From contig OU342634.1 of assembly GCA_910589415.1 (NCBI GenBank), forward strand, positions 4,712,001 to 4,776,000: 64,000 bases of DNA, read 5' to 3'. The notes below the pieces were generated by a model. The model was given only the letters and a program-made list of their open reading frames with translations, made no database searches and was not told the origin of the DNA. Of the stretch, positions 1 through 10,336 are shown in pieces; position 1 is the stretch's first letter; each line of letters starts with the position of its first letter. The stretch is from Malachius bipustulatus. Its lineage: Eukaryota > Arthropoda > Insecta > Coleoptera > Melyridae. The translations under genes and the position numbers were made by a program.

Positions 1-132
1 ATAAATATACTTTTCATTAAAAGATCAATTCTATTATTCAGTAGGTAGATACAGTAGTTAGAAATTATTAACATCTCATAACCTGAGTGAATTTTGATGC
101 CTTTATAGTTCAGGTTACTTTAGATCTATTAT
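1..132. other. short AT-rich flank, nothing recognised
   Basis: AT-rich sequence below the decayed end of the CMC-like transposase. I see no open frame, terminal repeat or RNA-like structure in it. Confidence 0.5.
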
Positions 133-1101
133 TCAAAAATCATAAGGCACTGGCATCCCACTATCTTTTATCTTAGAAGTAATTAAACAGTACCGCTTTA
201 TGTTGCTGATGTCACTACAGTCGCACGAAATCTGAGTGAGATTTTGGTGCATCAATAAATTCTTCGGCCCAACGAAGGTAAGTCGGCAATTGTTTTTCAA
301 CAACGATCGAATTTTAATTGGCCCAGAGCCTATTCTAATCAGCCCGACCGCAGCAATAGTGTGCTGAAAAGTCCAGTTGTACTTCTTCACCTCGATTCTG
401 TTTTGTTAACTTCGGATAATGTTCTGAAATACTACAAACACTTTCATTGTTATCAAATTTGGTATGTTCAATCAACCTCTTAGCAGCTTGAGAGAGTGGA
501 TTTCTTGCATGTCTTAACATATTTTTAATAATATATAGTTTATTTTCGATGGATACGAACTGAAGGTAGGTAAAGTACCAAATAATCTAATCATCAACCA
601 GGTGAACTAAATTGTGTACGTCACTTGTCACACATTCTTCTCCATAAATTTCTTTGTACTTCTCTACGTAGTGTTTAAGCATTTCAGCTGCGCCGTCCAA
701 ATAATGTGAATAAAACGAAGAAGAACATATTGTAACAGCACAAAACAAAACTAGAAAATGTTCATATACATCGTAATTAGGTAGATAATTTTTTAATGCA
801 ATAATGCCTATGTAGTGTAAAAATGATCGATATTCCAGGCCCTTCCAGTAAGATAGACAATCAAGACTCCTCACCGCACGATGTATTTCTGATGGCATTT
901 TACAAGCATGTAAAAAATTTGAGAGGTTCAAAATATCGTTGGCTGACCATTTCATTCTAAAACTATGAAAATTACCATCTCTCCAGCCTAACAAACAGCG
1001 TTTCATGATGCCCAGGTGAAGTAAATGAAGCTCATCTGCCACAGGAAAAGCATTAATCATATCTATAGGAAGTTCTTCTAGTTTTGTATAGCATTTATGA
1101 T
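133..1101 (-). pseudogene. CMC/EnSpm-like transposase, C-terminal half, decayed
   Basis: On the - strand, 1101 down to about 587 reads an open frame with the motif IDMINAFPVADELHLLHLG followed by IMKRCLLGW and, near its end, VHNLVHLVDD. This is the core of the insect transposase family related to CMC/EnSpm (CACTA) elements. After 587 the frame is broken; a second frame (about 335-520) begins MLRHARNPLSQAAKRL, which fits the conserved stretch after the HLVDD motif, and 133-390 may hold the extreme C-terminus in yet another frame. The first residues of the open frame as called from an upstream ATG (the leucine run) come from the ATT tail of the retrotransposon at 1107-5120, not from this gene. 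The N-terminal half lies at 5126-5931. Family assignment is from memory of motifs; I am fairly sure it is a transposase, less sure of the superfamily. Confidence 0.7.
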
Positions 1102-1106
1102 GTGAT
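1102..1106. repeat. target-site duplication GTGAT, left copy
   Basis: GTGAT directly abuts the ATT-type tail of the retrotransposon. The same five bases occur at 5121-5125, directly at its 5' end. Removing the element plus one copy rejoins the transposase reading frame. Confidence 0.75.
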
Positions 1107-1341
1107 AATAATAATAATAATAATAATAGTTTATTGCCCAACAGATTTACAACAAATTCAATAACAGGACAATATCTAAAGATTAGTAATAATATGTGCA
1201 GACAAAAACTTCATACCATTAAAATAGTTACACTATCTATTATAAAATATCTAACAATATAACAGTATAGAAAGCAAGTTATGGAACGAAGAAAATAAAG
1301 TTATACATAAACCTCACCCCACCACAAAAGCATGACAATAT

Positions 1342-4163
1342 CTAAAAATTCAAATCAGCAACCCGCAATATATCAGTTAAGGAGCTGGCATTTAGGTCAC
1401 AAAAACTAGAGATGCGATTAAAGTAGGTTGACATAACGTACACCGGCGATTTTAGAAGTACATTTGACCTTGCTATGCGCAAGGCAAACGTTTTTACATT
1501 TCTAGAATTTGAGTGAGGGATATGAAAATTAAAAAGTTGAAGTATTGATGAGCAATCGATACGGTTATGGAAGAGACAGTATAAAAATTTAACAGCGACT
1601 AGCTTCCGCCTCTTCTCCAGTGACATGAAGTCGAATTGTTTCAGCAGCAAGTCATGATCAAAGCCTCTAATGGGAAACTCATTATGCACCCTATAACTGA
1701 GCATTTTCAAAAACCTCCTCTGAATACGCTCGACCTGACCAATGTGACATGTGTAGTAGGGTGACCACACAATACTGCAATAATCCAATTTGGATCTAAC
1801 GTAGGAGTAAAAAAGAATCTTCAATGAATTAATATTTCTAAAATCTCTACAGTTCCTACTTATGAATCCAAGCATTTTCATCGCAGATTTGGTAATACTA
1901 GAAATGTGCTCAGTAAAGGAAAGACCACTATCAAAAATGACCCCAAGATCCCTTATGGAGTTGGAACGGATAAAGCTGGTAGAATTAAAAGTGTAGCTGA
2001 ATACAAGAGGGTTGTTTTTCTTGGTGGAGGTGACCACTCGACATTTGTTGACATTTATCTGGAGATTATTATCAACACACCACCGTTCCAGACAATCAAC
2101 AGAATTCTGCAACGCTCGGAAATCACTGACGTTATTAACTACAGAAAAAATCTTTAAGTCATCCGCAAAAAGAAGGCTATGGGAACAAATGACATCTGTG
2201 ATGTCATTGATAAACAATAAGAATAGTAGGGGTCCCAGGTTTGAACCCTGGGGTACCCCAGACGTGGGTGTGAACTGCTCTGATACATGACCATTATATA
2301 TTACATATTGATGCCTATCTGATAGGTAAGAATTAAACAAGGACACTAATTGGGAAGAGAAACCAAAGCACACCAGCTTTCTCAATAGAATACTATGGTC
2401 AATTCGGTCAAAGGCCTTCGAGAAATCAGTGTATACCACATCCACCTGCATTTTATTGTCTAGGGCATCAGCTATAAACTGAGTAAAAAACACGAGATTG
2501 GTCACCGTAGAGCCACCGTAGAGCGTTTATCCATGAAGCCGTGTTGCTGAGGAGAAATCGATTGACGAACCGCAGGATAAATGAAGGAGTACATCACCAT
2601 CTCAAAGACCTTCGCAAAATTATTCAAAATAGAGATTGGTCTATAATTAGAAATAAACTGAGGGTCACCACTCTTAAGAACCGGACAGACTTTGGCAATC
2701 TTCCACATATCTGGAAAGGTTGAGGTCTCTAAAGACAAATTAAAGATAATCAGAAGAGGCTCAAGAAAGACATGTTCGCAATCTCTGATCAAGTAACTAG
2801 GTATTTGATCAGATCCAGCAGTTGCCCTATTTTTCAGTCTTCCTATTGCACCGCTAACATCCTCCTCCGATATCCTCGGAACAGTCACAGACAATGAGCC
2901 AGACGGAGATATCACATCATTCCCGACAGCAGTATCAGCTGAGGGTGGTGAGTACACACCGCTAAAATAACGGGCAAAACAGTCAACAATGTCAGTGGGG
3001 CTATCATAAACTAAACCTCCCCCATCATATAATGTACCTGGAATCCTGGAGCTGCCCCTTTTACTTTGTATAAATTGCCAGAATCTCTTTGGCTCAGTAA
3101 TGAGGTTATTTTGCAGGTTATTAATATAGTCCGTGTACGCTTTCCTCGTTTTGGCCTTGATCAACGCTCTCAGTTCCCTAAATCTTTGGAGCCTAGATAT
3201 GTCACCCGTGCGTTTATGGATACTGTAACACTTATGTTTGAGTTTGATATCTTGTATAATTTCATTAGTATACCACGGAGGATAAGAATATGTATTGGAT
3301 TTTCTACGATATTTTGGAACAAATTGATCAAATATTGAATAGATTTTATGGTAAAACAGGGAGCAAGCTTCATCAACGTTATTGAAAGATTTAAGTTCGG
3401 ACCAATCCTGAGTAAGTAGAGTATCATATAAAGCTGGAAAATTTGCTTTTTTAAAGTTATATCTCATACTAGAAGAGTTACAAGGAAAATTCACAACCCT
3501 TGGAGTGACGAGATCAACCTCAATAGACAATGCCGGATGATATAAATCCTCCCTGACAAACGGTGCACTGTCATGGCAAACCATGCAATCAACATCTCCC
3601 ACAACCAAGTCCAATGTACGATTAATGCTGTTGCGTACGTTATTAAATTGATTAAACCCAGTATATTCCAGGAAGCTGCTGAACATCTGACATTTAGGAT
3701 CCCTACCGCTAGCATCAGTCCAATTTGGAATGTTAAAGTCGCCCACAATCAAAACATTAGCAGTTACATCAGCCAAGTGGGCCCCGAACAAATCAAAGAA
3801 ATATTCTAAGTCTGCGATGGTGGTATCCGGCGATATGTAGACACAGTATATATGTATAAGTCTTAAATTTAGTTTGACTTTACACCCAACACAATCTATA
3901 GACATGACTTCACGTGAAAGAAGATCAAGATCCAAACTAGATGCGTTGTATGACTTCCTCAATGCCAAAATGACACCACCACCACGAGACTTGTTTACGA
4001 GGCTGAACTGGCGGTCCTTACGAAAAACAGTAAAGTTATTAGAAAAATATTCAGAATTAGATATCTCATCAGACAGCCAGGTTTCAGCCACACAAACGCA
4101 ATCAAAGTCTACATTACATGAACTCACATAAAAGTCAGATGTTTTTGTTCTCAAACCCCGCAC
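1342..4163 (-). pseudogene. non-LTR ORF2: endonuclease plus reverse transcriptase, one frameshift
   Basis: ORF2 makes the nick and copies the element RNA at the nick. An apurinic-type endonuclease domain comes first: RGLRTKTSDFY, CVAETWL (catalytic E), RGGGVILALR, VGDFNIPNW, and a YHPALS block where most relatives have SDH. The reverse transcriptase follows, with GSDQIPSYLI, NYRPISILNN, QQHGFMDKRST, SGVPQGSNLGPLLF and the catalytic LLFADDL. The two open parts (2502-4163 and 1342-2505) are separated only by a frameshift made by an exact 11-base tandem duplication at 2503-2524. The called start at 4163 is GTG; the frame is open further up and overlaps the end of ORF1, so the true start is unknown. 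Apart from the duplication I see no break, so this is a recently disabled gene of about 940 codons. Confidence 0.85.
2503..2524. repeat. exact 11-bp tandem duplication that breaks ORF2
   Basis: CACCGTAGAGC occurs twice in a row (2503-2513 and 2514-2524, + strand). Because 11 is not a multiple of three, the second copy shifts the reverse-transcriptase frame just after HGFMDKRST. With one copy removed the two long frames become one. Confidence 0.9.
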
Positions 4164-4207
4164 AGTCTGAAAATAACACTTGAAGGTCGAAACATTCTGT
4201 CGGGCAT

Positions 4208-5050
4208 TTATGTGTTTTTTGAACGATTCCGATCAGAACTACCCTTTCTCACGATGTACGGACAGTTGTTCCTATATTTCAAAATAATGTCCTTATTTCC
4301 ATTGGCTACTTCGGCTCTAAACTCTTGAATGGTTGCTCTATTCTCCCTACGCTGGGCATCAGTGAGATCAGCATAAAAGTGGTGCAGGCGGTCAACATTA
4401 CGTTTATTTGATCGCAGCACAACCCTGGCTTCTTCTTCCTTATCATAAATAATTTTCAAGGGACGAATTTTCCCATCGGTGATAGAACCAATACGAACGA
4501 TCTTCCTAGGTTGCGGGAATGAACCCAAATATTCCAGAATCCTGCTGACATTGCTCAGGTCATCGAGAGTTTTATCAGATATAGTTTCAGCAGAGGACTC
4601 TGGTATGTTGTAAAGCAGGACATTGCGGCCTCGCTTTCTGCGATCCTCCAGCTCAGAAACAAGATCAGTCATGTTAGGCTTCGTAATTCCTCTGGAGGAA
4701 GAACACAATCGCAGTTGTCGCAGTTCATCCTTCATTCCTTCAACGTCCTTTTCTAGGGTACTGATTCGTTCATTAATTTTAGTAAATTGATCGGAGATAA
4801 CGTTCATAACGGTGATTTTAAATGATTCAAACTGCAACTTCATAGTACTTTCAATAATTGAAAGTTGAGATGAGATATTTGGTTGGGTGCAAACTGAACA
4901 CATCCACTGGTCTCGAGAAAGCAGCTTCAGTTCCCATTCATCAATGTTCAGGCATTTAATATGGGAGGATTTCTTACATAAACCATTGCATTTAAGGGCC
5001 GGAGTTGTCGGTGTAATAGCAGAGTTACAAGTAGTGCAGTATCCAGGCAT
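4208..5050 (-). CDS. non-LTR ORF1: PHD-like zinc finger, coiled coil, RNA-binding domain
   Basis: About 280 residues, counted from MPGYCTTC at 5050; a longer call from 5095 adds 15 residues that look non-coding. It begins with a PHD-like C4HC3 finger (CTTC, CNGLC, HIKC, WMCSVC; residues about 5-53). Next is a heptad-rich segment (about 58-105) likely to form a coiled coil, then a region around RRKRGRNVLLYNIPESS that resembles the RRM/L1-like domain of other ORF1 proteins. ORF1 proteins coat the element RNA as ribonucleoprotein. The stop codon lies just upstream of, and overlaps in another frame, the start of ORF2. The frame is intact. Confidence 0.8.
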   Translation of the reverse strand: MPGYCTTCNSAITPTTPALKCNGLCKKSSHIKCLNIDEWELKLLSRDQWMCSVCTQPNISSQLSIIESTMKLQFESFKITVMNVISDQFTKINERISTLEKDVEGMKDELRQLRLCSSSRGITKPNMTDLVSELEDRRKRGRNVLLYNIPESSAETISDKTLDDLSNVSRILEYLGSFPQPRKIVRIGSITDGKIRPLKIIYDKEEEARVVLRSNKRNVDRLHHFYADLTDAQRRENRATIQEFRAEVANGNKDIILKYRNNCPYIVRKGSSDRNRSKNT

Positions 5051-5120
5051 AATGAAAATGTAAATACAAAACAGCTGATCAGGAATCGAATTCAAATAAT
5101 AATATAGGTACTTGCGATTA

Positions 5121-5125
5121 GTGAT
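5121..5125. repeat. target-site duplication GTGAT, right copy
   Basis: Pairs with 1102-1106 across the non-LTR element. It defines the 5' end of the element at 5120, showing that this copy is not 5'-truncated in any obvious way. Confidence 0.75.
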
Positions 5126-5931
5126 CCGTAAATCCTAGACCGAAATCCCTCGTTATTTCTTTTTGGGCAACCATTTCTTGAAAAAATGTTGCAGTGTGAA
5201 ATATATGAATACTCTCCCACCGTAGTACACCTTAGACATCCGTTTTGGCTATTGAAATTGGCAACTCCTAAAAACCCAAAACGAAAATAAAGTTATATCT
5301 ATCAAATTTACATAAATAAATGATTTACCTTTGACAAATGCTCTGGCAGGGGAATCACAAATGAAGCACCTAATGTTAACCTCCAGTTTATGTCCATTTT
5401 CCAAATACACTCCATTTTCTAAAATTTTTTTGCTTCCTTTACAAAAGGGGTTATGAAGTCTGAAAGACTGGAAGGTTTCTTTTTCCCATGGTAGATGCCA
5501 ATAACCATAGGTTGGATGCACTTTATTTCATGAATGTTGAAAAGAATTGGCCAAAATTCATCTTTAGAGCTTTCATATATAGGCAGTCCATCAATGTTAA
5601 TTTTAATACTAATAGACGAGAGCTTTCCAATTATTGAAGAACATCTTTTTAGACACAGTTCAAGACCTTGATGCCAATATTGGCCCCCATCGGTTAGATT
5701 CTCGATTATAACTGAAACTGGGGTCTCTAATAATGTTCTTGGATCCTGAGGCACTATATTTGGAATACGAGAATTCCATATTTTCAGAAGTGGCTTCAAG
5801 GCACGCTGTCTGATATTAAATTCATTCGCCCACACTTTTAGTCTACGTCTCACCACTTCATTTTTCATATGATCACTTTCAAATGTTTGCATCGATGGTT
5901 TATTTTCATCTTCTTCGCCCAGTTCAACAAG
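5126..5931 (-). pseudogene. CMC/EnSpm-like transposase, N-terminal half, with intron
   Basis: Read from 5931 downward: VRRRLKVWANEFNIRQRALK, then INIDGLPIYESS, DEFWPILFN, IGIYHGKKKPSS and CFICDSPARAFVKG. These are the N-terminal landmarks of the transposase family whose C-terminal half is at 133-1101. At 5268-5328 there is a 61-base intron with GT and AG ends and a T-rich 3' end; after it the frame continues with a Cys-x2-Cys (GCLRC) and runs to the insertion point of the non-LTR element. The frame across the insertion is continuous. At its upstream end the open frame runs on, in frame by chance, into a gypsy integrase fragment (5932-6150), so the true start of the transposase is lost. Confidence 0.65.
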
Positions 5932-6150
5932 CCAATTATTTCTGATTTCGTGTTCCACAAATATTGCTATCATCGTTTTCAATGTTTTATTTACCCGCTC
6001 CACGGGGTTACATTGCGCTAGTTGATAAATTGTTTTCTAGTGAATTGTCTGGCGTTGTCTGATGTCAAGATGTTGGGTTTGCCGAATTGTAATATTATAT
6101 TTCGGATAATATCGGTAATTGCTGTATCGATAATAATAAATGTTGAAATA
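5932..6150 (-). pseudogene. Ty3/gypsy integrase fragment
   Basis: The - strand carries pieces of a retroelement integrase core: FGKPNILTSDNARQFTRKQF (the second catalytic Asp in SDN) and, after a frame break, NPVERVNKTLKTMIAIFVE (the catalytic Glu in PVER). Integrase inserts element cDNA into the genome. The motif style differs from the integrase of the errantivirus at 46-55 kb, so this is probably a different gypsy lineage from the pol pieces next to it. A short inverted repeat (AATAATAAAT and its complement, 6127-6155) overlaps its upstream edge. Confidence 0.55.
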
Positions 6151-6194
6151 TTTATTATTATTCGACGCTAACGGCGTCGCGACGTTGCGTCTTT

Positions 6195-7678
6195 CTACGA
6201 TAACGTAATTGGTGTGTCCAAAATTGGTATTTCTGCGCTAGAATGTACAGTGTGGCTGTCAGATATTGGGTTCTCGTTAGTATCGATTGGATTATCATTA
6301 GTTTCAATATTTTGGGTTTCTGTTTGATTGTTTACAACAGACGTCTCAACGATTTGGTCATTGAGGAATTGATTGATCTCGTCATCTCCCGTTTGTACCA
6401 TTAAACTTTCGTTGTCTGGTAGTTCTAGAGGTTATGTTTGGTTGGATTAATTTTGATTCGCGATAAAGAATCTGCGTTGGTGTACAGTTTTCCTTTTTTA
6501 TATATAATTTCATAGCGGTATTCGCTAAGAAGGAGTCTCCAGCGGACAAATCTTGAGTTTGGTTTTTCATTGAAAATAAGGAAGTATGGGGTTGGTGGTC
6601 AGTCACTATTTTAAATTTCCTCCCAAATATGTAGGGTGGAAATGTTTTAACTGCAAATACAATAGCGAGTAATGCTTTCTCTGAAACATGGTAATTAATC
6701 TCTGGTGGGTTTAGAGTTCGAGAAGCATACGCTATAGAACGGTCAGAATGTATTGGTTCTTGCGGTAGTATTGCGCCAAGTGCGAATCGACCTGCATCTG
6801 TCGTTACCATAAATTCCTTATTAAAATCCGGGTAGGCTGAAATCGGTTCATTACACAAGAGCTCTTTACATTTGTTAAAGGATCGACAAATTCGGGGGTG
6901 TGTTTCATAATTGCATTTTTCTTGAGACATTTAGTCAAAGGTTTCGTAAGTTTTGCAAAGTTACCGATAAGTTTGATAATATTCGACTAATCCGAGAAAA
7001 TATTTTACTTCGCGGACTGTTTTAAGAATTGGGAAATTTTTGATTACGTATAACTTCTTTGGATTGGGTTTTATTTCATCCGGTGTCACTATGTGACCTC
7101 TTTTCGGAAAAATTCATATTTATCAGGTCGTATTTTTATATTTGAATTCCTGCATCATTCGAACACAGATTTAAAAATTATCTTCATGTTCTTGTAGAGA
7201 TGAATCGAAAATTATAATATCGTCCATGTAAACAAGACAACATTTATGAACTAAACCTTTTAGAACGTTATTCATAAAGCCCTGGAATGCTGGCGGTGCG
7301 TTTCTTGAGCCAAATGGCATTCGAAGAAATTTGTAATGACCTGATTCTATTGAAAAGGGTGTTTTGGGAATGTCTTCGGGACACATTTCGATCTGGTGAA
7401 AAGTTCCCGTTATCGAGGTCTAAAGCGGTGTTATAATTTGCTCGTCCTAACCTGCCTAATATGTTCGTTATATTAGGGATTGGATATCTATCGCCAATGG
7501 TTTTCTCATTGAGTTTTCGATAGTCAACAACGACACGCTATTTTGGTTTCTTTGATGAGTCAATTTTTTTTAAACTATCCATATAGGCGAAGTCCAAGGG
7601 CTGTCAGATAGATGGTCTAATAATTTCGTCAGTCAACATTTTGTCAATTTATCTGTCTACCTCTGCTTTATGAATATA
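6195..7678 (-). pseudogene. errantivirus-like pol remnant: reverse transcriptase and RNase H
   Basis: The - strand retains [13 protein letters not shown] and [19 protein letters not shown] (about 7440-7540), then [12 protein letters not shown] with the catalytic YMDD (7171-7386), RNase H landmarks VTTDAGRFALGAIL and VTDHQPHTSLFS (6382-6930) and a linker ending DTPITL (6195). Frame changes and stops separate the pieces. The linker and RNase H resemble the errantivirus pol at 50.6-51.7 kb of this window, so this is an older relative in the opposite orientation. It continues on the far side of the solo LTR at 8907-9440. Confidence 0.75.
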
Positions 7679-7682
7679 AGGG
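7679..7682. repeat. target-site duplication AGGG, left copy
   Basis: AGGG precedes TGTAACG at 7683 and recurs at 8903-8906 directly after the CA end. A 4-bp duplication is usual for gypsy-type integration. Confidence 0.5.
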
Positions 7683-8902
7683 TGTAACGTCTCTTCTTTT
7701 TTGAGAGGACATGTTACTTATTTTTGTTAATTAATTAACTAATGCCTTCAGAAGGGATATTGGATGGACTTTCACAAATTTATACATTATATTAAAATAT
7801 AAAACATAAATTTATTGGCTCCATAAAATATTGTCTCAGTATATGAAATTAATAACTGTGATAAATCCCTCGGATTATCTCAAATGTTTAGATAAGCGCG
7901 CCTGCACCAGGCGACATCGGGAATCAGTCGACTGGAATAAACACGGCCGTTTCTATTCCTGCAGTCGGCCGCAGTTACCAGGTCAAGTTCAACGGCGAGT
8001 TCGTGCAGTTTTTCTTATCCCTTCATTGATCAGCTGTAATCAAAACGATTAATACAAAATGAGAATTGTGGGTATTCCACTTATCGGAGTTTATATAATC
8101 ATAACTTGGATTTCATGATTAAATGCCGGTCAGGATACGAGCATGGATGAATTAAATGATTTTAACATTTCATGTTTTTCCCGCCCAGATAAGAAACGTG
8201 AAATAAGCAAGACCACCTATTATTATATTTACATGAATTTTAAGACCGAAGATCTGAACTTCTAGAGAATTTAATCTTATTTATACGCGGGGGATTTTAT
8301 ACACAGTCAGAATTATTGGATTAGGGAGATGAGTCAACCCTTCACATCACCTGATTCCTCGTTTGAATCCGACTAGCGACAAACAATAAGAGGGGATGCT
8401 TTTACTAAGTCAGAATGATCGGATCAGGGATGTGAGTTAACCCTTCATATCACCTGAGTCCTCGTTCGAAACTGACTAGCGTTTGAGGGAAAAGTCCCGA
8501 TCAACTCTCGGAATCTCTGGAAACAGGTGAGCTGGCTGGTTGTCCTAGTTCAACACTCCAGGACGGCCAGCTACAATCTGCTACCTTTCATTACATATCC
8601 GTTCCTTTATATAGGTAGTGGACGTAAACAACAACTTCTTTTATGGTTTTTCTCTTGACTTCGTATTTATTTGCTTGAATTTAATATTTTAATAATTCTC
8701 CCTGAATTGTGTCTTGTTTTCTGTTCCTTCATAGAGGTACTTGATGTAAACAATCCCTTATCTTGTTGTTGTCGAGTCTTGTATTTATTTACTTGAATTT
8801 AATATTTAATAATTTGATAATTTCTCAATGATTTATTTCTGAATTTAATGAAAATAATATTTTCAGCATGTTACAGCGTCGCGACGTTAATCTAACGTCA
8901 CA
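7683..8902. mobile_element. probable solo LTR (about 1.2 kb)
   Basis: The errantivirus-like pol frame is interrupted between its SRTSRYP block (about 8910-8960) and its IHKAEVD block (about 7640-7680). The insert begins TG and ends CA, its tips (TGTAACGT and ACGTCACA) are imperfect inverted repeats, and AGGG flanks both sides. It contains no credible ORF but holds two internal 75-bp repeat copies. This is what recombination between two LTRs would leave. A non-coding DNA transposon cannot be excluded, since I see no second copy of the sequence in the window. Confidence 0.5.
8304..8481. repeat. two diverged 75-bp direct repeats inside the solo LTR
   Basis: Copy 1 is 8304-8378 and copy 2 is 8407-8481. 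Both begin with AGTCAGAAT (copy 2 one base later), share TCACCTGA and CTCGTT, and both end GACTAGCG. A second pair of similar blocks (CTTGAATTTAATATT) occurs at about 8675 and 8790. Repeats of this kind inside LTRs often carry enhancer or boundary functions; none is shown here. Confidence 0.6.
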
Positions 8903-8906
8903 AGGG

Positions 8907-9440
8907 TATCTGGATGTTCTTGATTGTAAAGGAATTTCATTAGTTCTTATTTGATGTTTTATAACATTGTTAAAAGTTGATTTGGAATTTTCATTGTGAA
9001 AAAGACCTGTGGACCTGTAGTCTTTGGTGATTTTGGTAATTTTCATAAATATAATTGATGTTATAATTTTGAATAGAGTAATCTTTACATATTAAATTTA
9101 CTTCTAAGTTTGGTATTGTGACAGTTTCCTCTTATTCGTTGGGTTGAAAATTTCAACTTTCTTTTTATTATTATTTACATACCTAATTCAAAGATTCTAA
9201 AGAATCACATTTTGAATTTGAATCTTCTAGTTTTGGTAATAAAACAAGTCCTTCTTCTATGTTACAATTTACAACAATGACTTTACTAGAATTGGGATCA
9301 ATATCAAATGATAAATTTTGATCGCGTTGGTATTTTAAGGGTACTGACATTTTATCATTGTATAACAAATTTTTCCCGAGATCGATCTTTAATTCATTTT
9401 GCTAAGAGTCCATTGAAAAATTTGTGAAAATTATAACTAC
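8907..9440 (-). pseudogene. errantivirus-like pol remnant: protease end and start of reverse transcriptase
   Basis: Read from 9440 down, LKIDLGKNLLYNDKMSV and FDIDPNSSKVIVVNCNIEEG match, block by block, the region after the protease in the 46-55 kb element ([31 protein letters not shown]). Then FHNENSKSTFNNVIKHQI leads into the reverse transcriptase. Several stops and frame changes are present. It joins 6195-7678 across the solo LTR. Confidence 0.65.
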
Positions 9441-10214
9441 AAGCTCTATAAACATTATCATTTTTAAATTAATGGAAAATGGATTTGTCTGCTCTAACGC
9501 CGTGTCCTAGCTGCATCCGGGTAGTGCGTTGCGTGCGATGCGGGGAACGCACGCAACGAAAACTCGCACGAGAAATTTTTAGTGTGTTCAAACTGAATAC
9601 GATGCGGTTCGTGCGAGAAAATGGTTTCCAATCCAACTATTTCTGGTGCAGCTTCAGATAAAATACGTTTTAATTTTGTGTAAACCAGTAGGTTGTTGGA
9701 CTTGAAAGACTTAAAAATCACAAAAAGAAACATGTTATTTGAGAAAAAGAAACAATAAGACGCAAGTAATCTATAGAAATAGGTAGATTGCATAGAATGA
9801 AAAATTGATAGATAAGCAGAAGGTAGATTAAATAAAATACGTCTACAATAGAAGTTAATAGACCTCATACTTGCTTTGAAAAGCTATATTCGAGACACAT
9901 TTTCACATTTCCAGTGTACCTTGACTCTTGTTCTTGAAAAATAGATTTCTCTTATTCCACAAAATGTTTCGCTTTGTCACGAAGGCAATCGAAATTCAAA
10001 AAAGTTTCTCCCCGCCGTAAAAATCGCAAGATTTTGACAGATGAAAATACATATAGTTATTTATTATACAAGAGAAAAAAGTGATAGATTTTAGCTCGAG
10101 AACGCGTCGGGGACAAACACATCGAGAGCTAACATCGCACTTTTTTCTTGTGTGTAATATACAATTACCTAACTGAAAATTATGTCGGAAAAATAATTTA
10201 TGTTAAACTTGGAT
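9441..10214. other. no gene recognised; one strong hairpin
   Basis: AT-rich stretch without a credible ORF. At 9527-9558 a perfect 11-bp stem (CGTTGCGTGCG with its complement, 10-base loop) lies in a locally GC-rich patch, followed by CTCGCACGAG and an inverted GTGCGAG. This may be the end of a small mobile element, but the other end was not found. Confidence 0.4.
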
Positions 10215-10316
10215 TTTCAAACTGTCTTTTATCGTAATTGACGTTGCCTGGGTAACGAAACGATTTAATTACATAAACGTCATATTAATGTAATTAAAAT
10301 TGAAGACAGTTTTGCA
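10215..10316. repeat. small imperfect foldback, about 100 bp
   Basis: AAACTGTCTT at about 10219 is mirrored by AAGACAGTTT at about 10305, with ACGTT and AACGT pairing inside. It could be a miniature element. It contains the X-box-like palindrome at 10243-10256. Confidence 0.45.
10243..10256. promoter_or_regulatory. X-box-like palindrome (RFX factor site)
   Basis: GTTGCCTGGGTAAC fits the half-sites of the X-box bound by RFX factors (GTTGCC, short spacer, GGTAAC). X-boxes drive ciliary genes in insects and usually lie within about 150 bases upstream of the start codon. Here an ATG that opens a plausible first exon lies 81 bases downstream. The motif sits inside an imperfect foldback, so chance is possible. 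Confidence 0.35.
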
Positions 10317-10336
10317 AAGATTCTTGTTAGTTTTCG

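Larger units (their letters stand above)
1107..5120 (-). mobile_element. full-length non-LTR retrotransposon, Jockey/CR1/I-like group (copy A)
   Basis: A 4,014-base element read on the - strand: a short 5' leader of about 70 bases, ORF1 (4208-5050), ORF2 (about 4163 to 1342, one frame break), a 3' UTR and a tail of ATT repeats at 1107-1130. Five-base target duplications (GTGAT) flank it. It sits inside the CMC-like transposase gene, and the host frame is restored exactly when it is removed. The simple-repeat tail rather than polyA is a habit of CR1- and I-like clades; clade placement is inferred, not tested. A related 5'-truncated copy lies at 30445-31683. Confidence 0.85.

Noticed and set aside
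587..640. Poly-Leu start of the transposase frame as a signal peptide (upstream of the IDMINAF motif, near 1141)
   Set aside because: The Leu run and its ATG are translations of the ATT-repeat tail of the neighbouring retrotransposon.
9479..9661. Cys-rich 60-residue frame as a small secreted peptide
   Set aside because: It covers a strong hairpin with GTGCG repeats, has no signal peptide, and the Cys pattern follows from the GC-rich stem.
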